From: an uncultured Craurococcus sp.
GTDB lineage: Bacteria; Pseudomonadota; Alphaproteobacteria; Acetobacterales; Acetobacteraceae
Assembly (NCBI GenBank): GCA_902805545.1
Contig: CADCTD010000182.1
Location: 1 to 32,703 of the forward strand
Reading direction: 5' to 3'
Length of the DNA stretch: 32,703 bases
Below, in pieces: positions 1 to 7,716 of this stretch. Each line of letters opens with the position of its first letter. Position 1 is the stretch's first letter. The notes under the pieces were generated by a model. It saw only the letters and a list, made by a program, of their open reading frames with translations, was not told the DNA's origin and did not search any database. A program made the position numbers and the translations under genes.

Positions 1-74
1 AGCCGCCGGCCGTGCCGGACTTCGCTCCCGCGCCGCCGCCGCCGGACCTGCTTGGCCCGCCGCCGCGGCCCTGA
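1..74 (+). CDS. C-terminal tail of an upstream Pro-rich protein (partial)
   Basis: Frame 3 is open from the window edge to a TGA at 72-74 and encodes a proline-rich tail (PPAVPDFAPAPPPPDLLGPP followed by a few residues). Only about 23 residues are visible, so no function can be given. The other frames here also look Pro/Arg-rich because of the GC content, so this is only a plausible gene end. It would lie about 90 bases upstream of the aminotransferase on the same strand. Confidence 0.3.
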   Translation, partial: PPAVPDFAPAPPPPDLLGPPPRP

Positions 75-163
75 TCCGCGCCGGGAGCCTCGCGGGCGCC
101 GGCGCAACCGGCTATAGGGGCAGGCCGGGCGTCTGCAAGGCCCGGCTCAACCCCGATCGGACC

Positions 164-1390
164 ATGTCGATGACCGAGGAATTCCACCGTATCCGTCGCC
201 TGCCGCCCTATGTCTTCGCGGAAGTGAATGCCGCCAAGGCCCAGGCCCGCGCAGCCGCGGAGGACATCGTGGATCTCGGCATGGGCAACCCGGACAGCCC
301 GACGCCGCCGCATATCGTCGCCAAGCTGATCGAGGCGGTGCAGGACCCGCGGACGCATCGATACTCCATGTCGAAGGGCATCCCCGGGTTGCGGCGCGCG
401 CTCGCTGGCTACTACAGGCGGCGCTTCGGCGTGACGCTCGACCCGGAGCGGGAGGTGGTGGCAACCCTCGGCAGCAAGGAGGGGCTGGCCAACCTGGCGC
501 AGGCGATCTCCTCGCCGGGCGACACCATCCTGGTGCCGAACCCGTCCTACCCGATCCACCAGTTCGGCTTCATCATCGCCGGCGCCTCCGTTCGCAGCCT
601 GCCCTGCACGCCGGATGACGAGATGCTGGCGGCGATCGATCGCGCGGTGCGCCATTCGGTGCCGAAGCCGACGGCGGTGATCGTCAACTTCCCCTCCAAT
701 CCGACGGCACATCTGGCGAGCATCGAGTTCTACCGCGACCTCGTCGCGCTCTGCCGGCGGCACGAGCTCTTCATCCTCTCCGACCTCGCCTATGCGGAGC
801 TCTATTTCGGCGAGACGCCGCCGCCTTCCGTGCTGGAGGTGCCGGGGGCGAAGGAGGTGACGGTGGAGTTCACCTCGCTGTCGAAGACCTACAACATGCC
901 GGGCTGGCGGATGGGCTTCGCCGCCGGCAACGAGCGGCTGATCGGCGCACTGACGCGGGTGAAGTCCTACCTGGATTACGGAGCCTTCGCGCCGATCCAG
1001 ATCGCGGCGACGGCGGCGCTGAACGGGCCGCAGGACACCGTCGCCGAGATGCGGCGGCTCTACCGCGAGCGGCGCGACCTGCTGGTGAAGGGGCTGCGGC
1101 AGGCGGGGTGGGAGACGCCCTCGCCGGAGGGCTCGATGTTCCTCTGGGCGCCGATCCCGGAGCGGTTCCGCCATCTCGGCAGCGTCGAGTTCAGCAAGCT
1201 GCTGCTGGCGCGGGCCAAGGTCGCCGTCGCGCCGGGCCTCGGCTTCGGGGAGCATGGCGACGGGCATGTGCGCATCGCTCTCGTCGAGAACAGCCAGCGC
1301 ATCCGGCAGGCGCTCAGGGGCATCCGCAGCTTCCTGCAGGGCGACAATCTCGGGCCGGTGGCGGCGGAGAAGGAGCAGGTTTCGGCATGA
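164..1390 (+). CDS. alaC: PLP-dependent class I/II aminotransferase, AlaC type
   Basis: A fold-type I aminotransferase of 408 aa, the normal family length. It most resembles AlaC (glutamate-pyruvate transaminase) and the related LL-diaminopimelate aminotransferases. The N-terminus RRLPPYVFAEVNAAKAQAR and the DLGMGNPDSPTP motif (about 37-48) are typical of AlaC. The PLP site is visible: N179-P180 in VNFPSNPT, D207 and Y210 in SDLAYAEL, the Schiff-base lysine K241 in SLSKTYNMPGWR, and R249. It would interconvert pyruvate and alanine using glutamate in the cytoplasm, although a role with other 2-oxo acids cannot be excluded. ATG 170 is an alternative start two codons in. The stop overlaps the start of hom (ATGA), which points to translational coupling in an amino-acid operon. 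Confidence 0.85.
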   Translation: MSMTEEFHRIRRLPPYVFAEVNAAKAQARAAAEDIVDLGMGNPDSPTPPHIVAKLIEAVQDPRTHRYSMSKGIPGLRRALAGYYRRRFGVTLDPEREVVATLGSKEGLANLAQAISSPGDTILVPNPSYPIHQFGFIIAGASVRSLPCTPDDEMLAAIDRAVRHSVPKPTAVIVNFPSNPTAHLASIEFYRDLVALCRRHELFILSDLAYAELYFGETPPPSVLEVPGAKEVTVEFTSLSKTYNMPGWRMGFAAGNERLIGALTRVKSYLDYGAFAPIQIAATAALNGPQDTVAEMRRLYRERRDLLVKGLRQAGWETPSPEGSMFLWAPIPERFRHLGSVEFSKLLLARAKVAVAPGLGFGEHGDGHVRIALVENSQRIRQALRGIRSFLQGDNLGPVAAEKEQVSA

Positions 1391-2670
1391 GCAAGCCACT
1401 CTCGATCGGCGTCGCAGGGCTCGGGACGGTCGGCGCGGGCGTGCTCAAGCTGCTCGCGGCGAATGGCGAGATCGTCGCGGCGCGGGCGGGGCGGCCGGTC
1501 ACGGTCGGTGCCGTCTCGGCAAGGACGAAGGGGCTGGACCGGGGCGTGCCGGTCGACGGCCTACGCTGGCATGACGATCCGGTGGCGCTCGCCGCCGATC
1601 CGGGCGTCGATGTCGTCGTCGAGCTGATCGGCGGCAGCGGCGGGCCGGCGCGCGCGCTCGTCGAGGCGGCGATCGCGGCAGGCAAGCCGGTCGTCACCGC
1701 GAACAAGGCGCTGCTGGCGGTGCATGGCGCGGCGATCGCCGAGATGGCGGAGGCGCGGGGCGTGGCGCTCGCCTTCGAGGCGGCGGTCGCGGGCGGCATC
1801 CCGGCGATCAAGGGGCTGCGCGAGGGGCTGGCGGCCAACCGGCTGAAGCGCGTCGCGGGCATCCTCAACGGCACCTGCAACTACATCCTCACCGTGATGC
1901 GCGAGCAGGGCAGGGAATTCGCCGAGGTGCTGGCCGAGGCCCAGGCGCTCGGCTATGCGGAGGCGGACCCGTCCTTCGACATCGACGGGGTCGATGCGGC
2001 GCACAAGCTGGCGATCCTCGCGGCGCTCGCCTTCGGGCGGCCGGTGGATTTCGGCGCCGTGCATGTCGAGGGCATCCGCGAGGTGACGGCGCTCGACATC
2101 GCCTTCGCAGGCGAGCTCGGCTACCGGATCAAGCTGCTCGGCATCGCGGCGCGGGACGAGGCGGGCATCACGGCGCGGGTGCATCCCTGCATGGTGCCGG
2201 TGGCCGCGCCCATCGCGCGGGTGGATGGCGTGTTCAACGCGGTGGTCGCCGAAGGGGACTTCGTCGGGCGGGTGATGCTGGAAGGGCGCGGGGCGGGGGC
2301 GGGGCCGACCGCGAGCGCCGTGGTCGCCGACCTCATCGACATCGCCCGCGGGCGGCACACGCCGGTCTGGGGCGGGGCGCTCGATGCCGCGGCGGCGGTG
2401 CCGATGGAGCGGCATCGCGGGGCCTACTACCTGCGGCTGATGGTGCTCGACCGGCCGGGCGTGATCGCGGATGTGACCGGCATCCTGCGCGACCAGGCGA
2501 TCAGCCTGGAGTCGATGCTGCAGCGCGGGCGGGCGCCGGGCGAGGCGGTGCCGGTCGTCCTCACCACGCATGATTGCGAGGAGGCGGCGATGCGCGCGGC
2601 GCTGGCCCGCATCGCCGCGCTGGATGCGGTGCTGGAGAAGCCGGCGCTCATCCGCATCGAGGCACTGTAA
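1387..2670 (+). CDS. hom: Homoserine dehydrogenase with C-terminal ACT domain
   Basis: This enzyme reduces aspartate 4-semialdehyde to homoserine, the branch point towards threonine and methionine. It has 427 aa, the usual length for the monofunctional ACT-containing form. The NAD(P)-binding loop GVAGLGTVGAG is at 8-18, and VVTANKALLAVHG carries the catalytic-region K107. The family signature AEADPSFDIDGVDAAHK ends in K207. A C-terminal ACT domain (about 345-425, with LRLMVLDRPGVIADVTGILR) suggests allosteric feedback by threonine or another amino acid. The start was chosen at 1387 because it overlaps the aminotransferase stop as ATGA; a longer open frame upstream lies inside the previous gene. 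The glpX start follows after 18 bases, so all four genes probably share one transcript. Confidence 0.95.
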   Translation: MSKPLSIGVAGLGTVGAGVLKLLAANGEIVAARAGRPVTVGAVSARTKGLDRGVPVDGLRWHDDPVALAADPGVDVVVELIGGSGGPARALVEAAIAAGKPVVTANKALLAVHGAAIAEMAEARGVALAFEAAVAGGIPAIKGLREGLAANRLKRVAGILNGTCNYILTVMREQGREFAEVLAEAQALGYAEADPSFDIDGVDAAHKLAILAALAFGRPVDFGAVHVEGIREVTALDIAFAGELGYRIKLLGIAARDEAGITARVHPCMVPVAAPIARVDGVFNAVVAEGDFVGRVMLEGRGAGAGPTASAVVADLIDIARGRHTPVWGGALDAAAAVPMERHRGAYYLRLMVLDRPGVIADVTGILRDQAISLESMLQRGRAPGEAVPVVLTTHDCEEAAMRAALARIAALDAVLEKPALIRIEAL

Positions 2671-2688
2671 ACGACAAGGGAGAACAGC

Positions 2689-3678
2689 ATGTCTGCGGCC
2701 AAACTCGGCAAGGTCGTCGACCGCAACCTGGCCTTGGAGCTGGTGCGGGTGACGGAAGCGGGCGCCATCGCCGCCTCCCAGTGGATCGGGCGCGGGGACA
2801 AGAATTCCGCGGACGGCGCCGCCGTGGATGCGATGCGGCGGGCCTTCGACACCGTCGCCATCACCGGCACCGTGGTGATCGGCGAGGGCGAGATGGACGA
2901 GGCGCCGATGCTCTATATCGGCGAAAAGATCGGGCTGGGCGGGCCGGAGGTCGATATCGCCGTCGATCCGCTGGAGGGGACGTCCATCACGGCGAAGGGC
3001 GGGCCGAATGCCATCGCCACGCTGGCGCTCGCGGAGAAGGGCGGGTTCCTGCACGCGCCCGACATCTACATGGACAAGATCGCCATCGGGCCGGGCCTCC
3101 CGGAGGGGCTGGTCGATCTCGACGCCTCGGTCGAGGAGAACCTGCGGGCGCTGGCGAAGGCCAAGAAATGCGAGGTGGGCGACCTCATGGTCTGCACCCT
3201 CGACCGCGACCGGCACAAGGCGATGATCAAGGCCTGCCGGGCGGTGGGGGCGCGCATCACGCTGCTCGGCGATGGCGACGTGTCGGGCGTGATCGCGGTC
3301 AGCCAGCCGGAGACGGGGATCGACATCTATATCGGCTCGGGCGGGGCGCCGGAGGGCGTGCTGGCGGCCGCGGCGCTGCGCTGCATCGGCGGGCAGCTGC
3401 AGGGGCGGCTGCTCTTCGAGAATGACGAGCAGGTGGAGCGGGCGCGCGGCATGGGCGTCACCGACCCGAACCGCAAGTACAGCGTCGAGGAGATGGCGCG
3501 CGGCGAGGTGATGTTCGCCGCGACCGGCGTCACCACCGGGCCGATGCTGCGCGGCGTGCGGCGGACGGCGCATGGCGCAATCACCCATTCCATGGTGATG
3601 CGCAGCAAGTCGGGCACGGTGCGCTATGTCGAGGGGCACCACAATTACGCGCGGAAGCCGCTGCCGTTCTTCGGCTGA
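2689..3678 (+). CDS. glpX: Class II fructose-1,6-bisphosphatase
   Basis: A GlpX-type phosphatase hydrolysing fructose 1,6-bisphosphate to fructose 6-phosphate in gluconeogenesis (in autotrophs often also sedoheptulose bisphosphate). It has 329 aa, the normal length. Metal and phosphate-binding motifs are present: GEGEMDEAP at 65-73 and DPLEGT at 93-98. LGDGDVSGVIAV and GSGGAPEGVLAAAALRCIGG match the substrate-binding half. A Shine-Dalgarno-like AAGGGAGA lies 6-12 bases before ATG 2689. The stop at 3676-3678 is followed after one base by the recJ start. The hom-glpX-recJ order recurs in alphaproteobacteria, which supports the calls. Nothing in the window (no RuBisCO or PRK) shows that it serves a Calvin cycle. 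Confidence 0.95.
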   Translation: MSAAKLGKVVDRNLALELVRVTEAGAIAASQWIGRGDKNSADGAAVDAMRRAFDTVAITGTVVIGEGEMDEAPMLYIGEKIGLGGPEVDIAVDPLEGTSITAKGGPNAIATLALAEKGGFLHAPDIYMDKIAIGPGLPEGLVDLDASVEENLRALAKAKKCEVGDLMVCTLDRDRHKAMIKACRAVGARITLLGDGDVSGVIAVSQPETGIDIYIGSGGAPEGVLAAAALRCIGGQLQGRLLFENDEQVERARGMGVTDPNRKYSVEEMARGEVMFAATGVTTGPMLRGVRRTAHGAITHSMVMRSKSGTVRYVEGHHNYARKPLPFFG

Positions 3679-3679
3679 T

Positions 3680-5458
3680 ATGATGGTGGAACCTGCTCTC
3701 GGCATCGGCCGCAGCCTGACCGGACGGCGCTGGGTCTGGCGCGAGGGGGAGGCGCGGCTGGGCCTCGCCATCGCGCAGCGGGCCGGGCTGCCGGAACTGG
3801 TCGGGCGGCTGCTGGCGGCGCGCGGGGTGCCGCTGGAAGGTGTCGGCGACTTCCTCGAGCGGACGCCGCGGGCGATGCTGCCCGACCCCTCGCGGCTCAT
3901 CGACATGGATGCGGCGGCCGAACGGCTGGCCTGGGCGGTGCGCAGCGGCGAGACGGTCGCCGTCTTCGGCGATTACGACGTCGACGGAGCGTGTTCCGGC
4001 GCGCTGATGGTCCGCGCGCTGCGGCGGCTCGGCTGCACCGTCAGCCACTATGTGCCGGACCGGCTGAAGGAGGGCTACGGGCCAAATCCGGCGGCGATCC
4101 GCGCGCTGTGCGAGCGCGGGGCGACGCTGATCGTCTGCGTCGACTGCGGCATCGCGGCGCATGAGGCGCTGGCGGCCGCCGAGGGGCGGGCGGATGTGGT
4201 GGTGCTCGACCACCACAAGTCCGAGGGGGCGGTGCCGCGCGTCGCGGCGGCGGTCAATCCCAACCGGCTCGACTGTACCTCAGGGCTGCGGAACCTGTGC
4301 GCGGCAGCGGTCGCCTTCCTGGCCGTCGTCGCACTGCACCGGGCGCTGCGCAAGGCGGGGCATTTCATCAAGCTCGAGGAGCCCTCGCCGCTCGAGCTGC
4401 TCGATCTGGTGGCGCTGGCGACGGTCTGCGACGTGATGCCTCTCACCGGCGTCAACCGGGCGCTGGTGGCGCAGGGGCTGAAGGTGATGGCGCGGCGGGG
4501 GCGGGCGGGCGTCGCTGCGCTGCTCGATGTCGGGCTGGTGCGGGACGTGCCGACGGCGCATTCGCTCGGCTTCGTGCTCGGGCCGCGGATCAATGCGGCT
4601 GGGCGGGTGGATGAGCCCGATCTCGGCATGCGGCTGCTGCTCTGCGACGACCCGGTCGAGGCGCGGGCGATGGCCGAGCGGCTGGATGCCGTCAACCGGC
4701 GGCGGCAGGAGGTTGAGGCCGAGGTGCTGGGCGCTGCCTTCGCCGCGGCCGAGGCGCAGCATGCGGCGGGGCATCCGGTGCTGCTGGTCTGCGGCGATGG
4801 GTGGCATCCGGGCGTCGTCGGCATCGTGGCGGGGCGGGTGAAAGAGAAGTTCAACCGGCCGGCCTGCGTCGCCGGGAGGGCCGGCGGGGTCGCCAAGGGC
4901 TCGGGGCGGTCGGTGCCGGGGGTGGATCTCGGCGCGGCGGTGATCGCGGCGCGGCAGGCGGGGCTGCTCGAGACCGGCGGCGGGCATGCGATGGCGGCGG
5001 GGTTCAGCTTCCTTGAGGGCCGGCGCGAGGAGTTCCATGCCTTCCTCGACGAGCGGCTGGCGGCGGCGGGGGGGCTGCCGGGGGCGGCCGACCTCGTCGT
5101 CGAGGGAAGCGTGGCGGTGCCGGCGGCGACGACCGATCTTGCCTGCCAAGTGGAGCGGCTGGCGCCCTTCGGAGCCGGGAACGAGGAGCCGGTCTTCGTC
5201 CTGCCGCGGGCGCGGGTGGTACGGGCCGACCGGGTGGGCAAGGAGGGCAACACCATCCGCGCCTTCCTCGAGGGCGAGTCGGGGGGGCGGCTGAAGGCCA
5301 TCTGCTTTCGGGCGAAGGAAGGGCCGCTGGCCGAGGCGCTGCTGGCACGGCAGGCGGGACCGCTGCACCTTTGTGGGCAGATCAGGGCCGAACGCTGGAA
5401 CGATACGGTGAGCGCCTGCCTGCATGTGGTGGATGCGGCGCAGATCCAGCCCGGCTGA
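3680..5458 (+). CDS. recJ: Single-stranded-DNA-specific exonuclease RecJ
   Basis: A 5'-3' single-strand DNA exonuclease for recombinational and mismatch repair, 592 aa. The DHH phosphoesterase domain carries GDYDVDG at 97-103, the catalytic VVVLDHHK (D177-H178-H179) and VCVDCGIAAHEA. ATVCDVMPLTGVNR and LGPRINAAGR are further RecJ core motifs. The DHHA1 domain has the classic GGHAMAAGF near residue 435, and a C-terminal OB-like region contains LAPFGAGNEEPVF. The open frame extends back to 3626, but that part overlaps glpX, so ATG 3680 (or the adjacent ATG 3683) is the better start, one base after the glpX stop. Confidence 0.93.
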   Translation: MMVEPALGIGRSLTGRRWVWREGEARLGLAIAQRAGLPELVGRLLAARGVPLEGVGDFLERTPRAMLPDPSRLIDMDAAAERLAWAVRSGETVAVFGDYDVDGACSGALMVRALRRLGCTVSHYVPDRLKEGYGPNPAAIRALCERGATLIVCVDCGIAAHEALAAAEGRADVVVLDHHKSEGAVPRVAAAVNPNRLDCTSGLRNLCAAAVAFLAVVALHRALRKAGHFIKLEEPSPLELLDLVALATVCDVMPLTGVNRALVAQGLKVMARRGRAGVAALLDVGLVRDVPTAHSLGFVLGPRINAAGRVDEPDLGMRLLLCDDPVEARAMAERLDAVNRRRQEVEAEVLGAAFAAAEAQHAAGHPVLLVCGDGWHPGVVGIVAGRVKEKFNRPACVAGRAGGVAKGSGRSVPGVDLGAAVIAARQAGLLETGGGHAMAAGFSFLEGRREEFHAFLDERLAAAGGLPGAADLVVEGSVAVPAATTDLACQVERLAPFGAGNEEPVFVLPRARVVRADRVGKEGNTIRAFLEGESGGRLKAICFRAKEGPLAEALLARQAGPLHLCGQIRAERWNDTVSACLHVVDAAQIQPG

Positions 5459-5591
5459 CGTCAGCGAATATCAACGGCTTGGCAGCGTGCCTGTCACGCA
5501 CCGTCACGGCTTGCCATGGCATGGCGGCAGGATTGCCCCGACGCAGCCTTCACCCGGATGGAGCGTTGCCCGGGCAAGGGTGAGATGGGAG

Positions 5592-5897
5592 ATGAGCATG
5601 CGCCGCTTGCTGCTCGCCGCAATGCTGGGGCTCGGGATGCTGTCGGAGGCTGCCTCCGCGGCGCTGGCGGGGCCGGGGCTCTCGGTGGCCGAGCCCAGGC
5701 TGCTGGCGCCTGTTCAGTATCGCCGGGACTATGCGCCGCCGCGTCGCCATTACGGGCCGCCGCCGCGGCGCTACTACCGGCCCTACCCGCCGCCGCGGGC
5801 GCGCTATGCTCCGCCTCCGCGTCCGTACTACCGGGCCTATCCGCCGCCGCGGGCACGCTATGCGCCGCCCCCGCCGCGTCGCCACTACTACCGTTGA
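5592..5897 (+). CDS. Small secreted Pro/Tyr/Arg-rich repeat protein
   Basis: A short protein of 101 aa that I do not recognise. The start MSMRRLLLAAMLGLGMLSEA (ATG 5592 or 5598) is a clear Sec-type signal peptide with a likely cleavage after ASA or ALA near residues 21-24. The mature part is low-complexity, built from Pro, Tyr and Arg. Two near-identical units of about 19 residues contain YPPPRARYAPPP and end in YYRA or YYR. The very basic, tyrosine-rich character suggests a periplasmic or envelope-associated protein that may bind acidic polymers, but this is a guess. It is convergent with the DUF882 gene. The open frame extends to 5424, but that part would overlap recJ and precede the signal peptide. 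Confidence 0.65.
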   Translation: MSMRRLLLAAMLGLGMLSEAASAALAGPGLSVAEPRLLAPVQYRRDYAPPRRHYGPPPRRYYRPYPPPRARYAPPPRPYYRAYPPPRARYAPPPPRRHYYR

Positions 5898-5938
5898 GGC
5901 TGGGCGGCCAACCGGCCAGGCTGCTGTCCGTTCGCCCC

Positions 5939-5955
5939 GGCTTGCGGAAGCCTTT
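5939..5955 (+). terminator. Possible weak hairpin terminator
   Basis: The sequence GGCTT-GCGG-AAGCC forms a 5-bp stem with a 4-base loop and is followed by TTT. It lies about 40 bases after the stop of the small secreted protein, in the convergent gap before the DUF882 gene. The stem and U-tract are short, so this is only a candidate. Confidence 0.25.
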
Positions 5956-6003
5956 CGAGCTTGCCGCGGGCTCGACGGGATTGACGCGGCCGGGGCTCGT
6001 TCC

Positions 6004-6603
6004 CTACCGGCGGGTTGCGGCCCAGGCCTCGGCGATGCGGGCGATCGGGTCGACCGGGGCGGCCGGCGCGGAACTGCCCCCCGGCACATCGCCCCAGCGG
6101 CGGACCGGGCCGCTGTCGAGATGGACGAAGTTGCGGCTGTTGTAGACGCCGACGCCGCCGCGCCGCATCTCCAGCGCCACATTGGCGAAGCCCGGCATCT
6201 GCGCCGCCGGCAGGCAAACATCGAGGGCGCGGGCGACCAAGTGCTGGCTGTTGCCGGCACCGCAGACCAGCGCATTCGTCTCCGGGCTGCGGAAGCCGGA
6301 GACGACGAGGAACTCGCCGCGCCAGCGGCTGCGCTGCCCGGCCTCCCACAGGATGTCGATGGCGGTCGGGTCGAAGGCGTGGACGGTGCCGTTGCGACTG
6401 TCGGCAAGCACGGTGGAGATGTCGGCAAGCGCTGCCGCATCGACCGTGCGGCCATCATGGTAGACGCCGTTGAAGCGGGCGCCGGTCGCGGCGTGCCGAA
6501 GGCTGAGCCGCCGCAGGCCGGGCGCCGTGCGCTGGGTGGCGAGGGCAGGCGTCGAGAGGGCAGCGGGCGCGAGCGCGCCGAGGAGCAGGGATCGACGGTG
6601 CAT
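6004..6603 (-). CDS. DUF882 / M15-type murein peptidase (MepK/YcbK-like)
   Basis: A 199-aa exported protein of the DUF882 family, whose characterised member MepK (YcbK) is a zinc-dependent murein endopeptidase. The start MHRRSLLLGALAPAALSTPA is a signal peptide; the twin arginine followed by SLL makes Tat export possible. Zinc-ligand motifs fit the M15 pattern: SGFRSPETNALV (102-113), H121-x6-D128 in SQHLVARALD, and H161-x-D163 in FVHLDSGPVRRW. It would trim peptidoglycan cross-links in the periplasm. CAT at 6601-6603 was chosen as the start because it puts the signal peptide at the N-terminus; a 17-residue upstream extension looks non-native. The alanine in the HLVARALD loop differs from the more usual glycine, so activity is likely but unproven. 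Confidence 0.8.
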   Translation of the reverse strand: MHRRSLLLGALAPAALSTPALATQRTAPGLRRLSLRHAATGARFNGVYHDGRTVDAAALADISTVLADSRNGTVHAFDPTAIDILWEAGQRSRWRGEFLVVSGFRSPETNALVCGAGNSQHLVARALDVCLPAAQMPGFANVALEMRRGGVGVYNSRNFVHLDSGPVRRWGDVPGGSSAPAAPVDPIARIAEAWAATRR

Positions 6604-6734
6604 GTCGGCCTGCCTACCGGCGTAGTGCCGATGACGGAACCCTCGCTCGCGCAATCGCGTCCCACCTCCCGCAAGCGCGACCTGGGATTCAACTCCTGTA
6701 CGGTGGTGCCTGTGAAGCTGGCACGCTCAGGGTG

Positions 6735-7333
6735 TCATGTAGACCAGATGACGGCATGGAGCATCGCGCTCGCGCCAGGTGAGTGTCGCGGAATCGCCAC
6801 AGCGCCGGGCTCGGCGGAGAGGGCCTCGTTGCGGAGGAGGACGGAGGCGTCCGCGCCCTCGTCGAGCGAGAGGACGATGCGAACCTGGCTGCCCTGGTCG
6901 TCGACGGCGGCGACGCGGGCGGGCCGTCGCCCGTCGCGCCCAGGCGGCAGCGGTCGGCGATGGGGCCGCGCGGCCTGCGCAGGATGTTGCGGCCGCTGGT
7001 AAAAACGGGCGCGACGTCGGTGAGCGCATCGCCTCGTTCTGGCTGTGGCTGACGTGAATGAAGCCGATGCCGAGCTCGCACTGCCGACGCTTCAAGGCCG
7101 TGCATCGTTAGGCTGGAGACGACATTGTCGGGTGAGGCGAGGTACGGCAGGCGGGCGTTTGACCGGACAATCATCGAGGGGCCGCACTCGAGCGGCGGCA
7201 GGTTGGTGACGTTGCTGTCAAGGATGAAGATGTCGCCCTCGGAAATCGCCTCGTGGCCGACGATCATGCGCGGCGTGCTGGCCTTGGCGCAGCCGCTCGG
7301 GCCCAGCAGGCAGCCAGCTGCCAACGGGCGGTC
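6735..7333 (-). pseudogene. Decayed polyamine/sugar-type ABC ATPase (PotA-like)
   Basis: Recognisable pieces of an ABC importer ATPase lie in three different frames. In one frame the Walker A region reads LGPSGCAKASTPRMIVG where the family has LGPSGCGKSTTLRMIAG, so the invariant GKS/T is lost. The text then continues as ISEGDIFI, VTNLPP and SMIVRSNARLPYLASPDNV; the Q-loop glutamine is Arg. This aligns to about 7091. There it meets, in a second frame, CELGIGFIHVSHSQNEAM, the H-loop segment. The roughly 100 residues that should carry the LSGGQ signature and Walker B are absent. A third frame holds a TOBE-like end (VRIVLSLDEGADASVLLRNE) with a TGA at 6735-6737. Substitutions, frameshifts and an internal deletion together make this a clear pseudogene. 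Confidence 0.75.
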
Positions 7334-7339
7334 TCCTCG

Positions 7340-7560
7340 GCAGACGCGGTGGCGCTGGAGGCGAATGACAAGGGCGAGGAGCGTCGACGAGGTGGCGCTC
7401 GAGATCAGCGCGTAGATTTTCAGCGGCGGGGTGTTGCGGTTGCTGGCGACCAGCATGGTGCGGCCTGGTCGTCGTAGCTGGGGGTGAGGGCGTCCATCGT
7501 TCCGCCGAGGATGCCGGGCGCCAGGATCGGCAGGGTGCCATGGCGGGGTGCGGCCAAGGC
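7340..7560 (-). pseudogene. C-terminal remnant of ABC permease (PotC-like)
   Basis: Only the C-terminal part of a binding-protein-dependent permease is left. One frame gives TLPILAPGILGGTMDALTPS followed by YDDQ (about 7536-7462), matching the permease EAA-loop and next helix, usually TLPLIAPGIIAGALLAFTLS then FDD. After a frameshift near 7460 a second frame continues NTPPLKIYALI (usually TLPLKIYSMI) and SSTLLALVIRLQRHR, the last membrane helix and tail. It is followed at once by the ATPase remnant, so the pair is the relic of a transporter operon read leftwards. The N-terminal two thirds should lie where tRNA-Glu and the PurD-like gene now sit, so a deletion or rearrangement ended there. Confidence 0.6.
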
Positions 7561-7626
7561 TGGACGTTGCCCGCAAGGCGGTGTAGTGGAGCCGCCCGCG
7601 GATCCGATCGGGTCCGGCGCAGGCCT

Positions 7627-7702
7627 GTCCCCATCGTCTAGAGGCCTAGGACACCAGCCTTTCACGTTGGTAACACGGGTTCGAATCCCGTTGGGGACGC
7701 CA
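7627..7702 (+). tRNA. tRNA-Glu (anticodon UUC)
   Basis: A 76-nt cloverleaf with encoded CCA. The acceptor stem GTCCCCA (7627-7633) pairs with TGGGGAC, followed by the discriminator G and CCA. The anticodon stem CCAGC/GTTGG encloses the loop CTTTCAC with TTC at 7661-7663. The T arm ACGGG-TTCGAAT-CCCGT is canonical. No second copy of the 3' end was seen in the window, so there is no sign of an integrated element using it as an attachment site. Confidence 0.97.
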
Positions 7703-7716
7703 GCCCGGCCGCGCCA

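Noticed and set aside
1561-3906. 781-aa open frame on the minus strand opposite hom and glpX
   Set aside because: Composition is Arg/His/Asp/Pro-rich without domains, and the plus strand holds two certain genes; it is a GC-bias shadow.
7627-7702. tRNA-Glu as attachment site of an integrated element
   Set aside because: No integrase gene and no repeat of the tRNA 3' end were seen in the window; the decayed genes lie on the 5' side.
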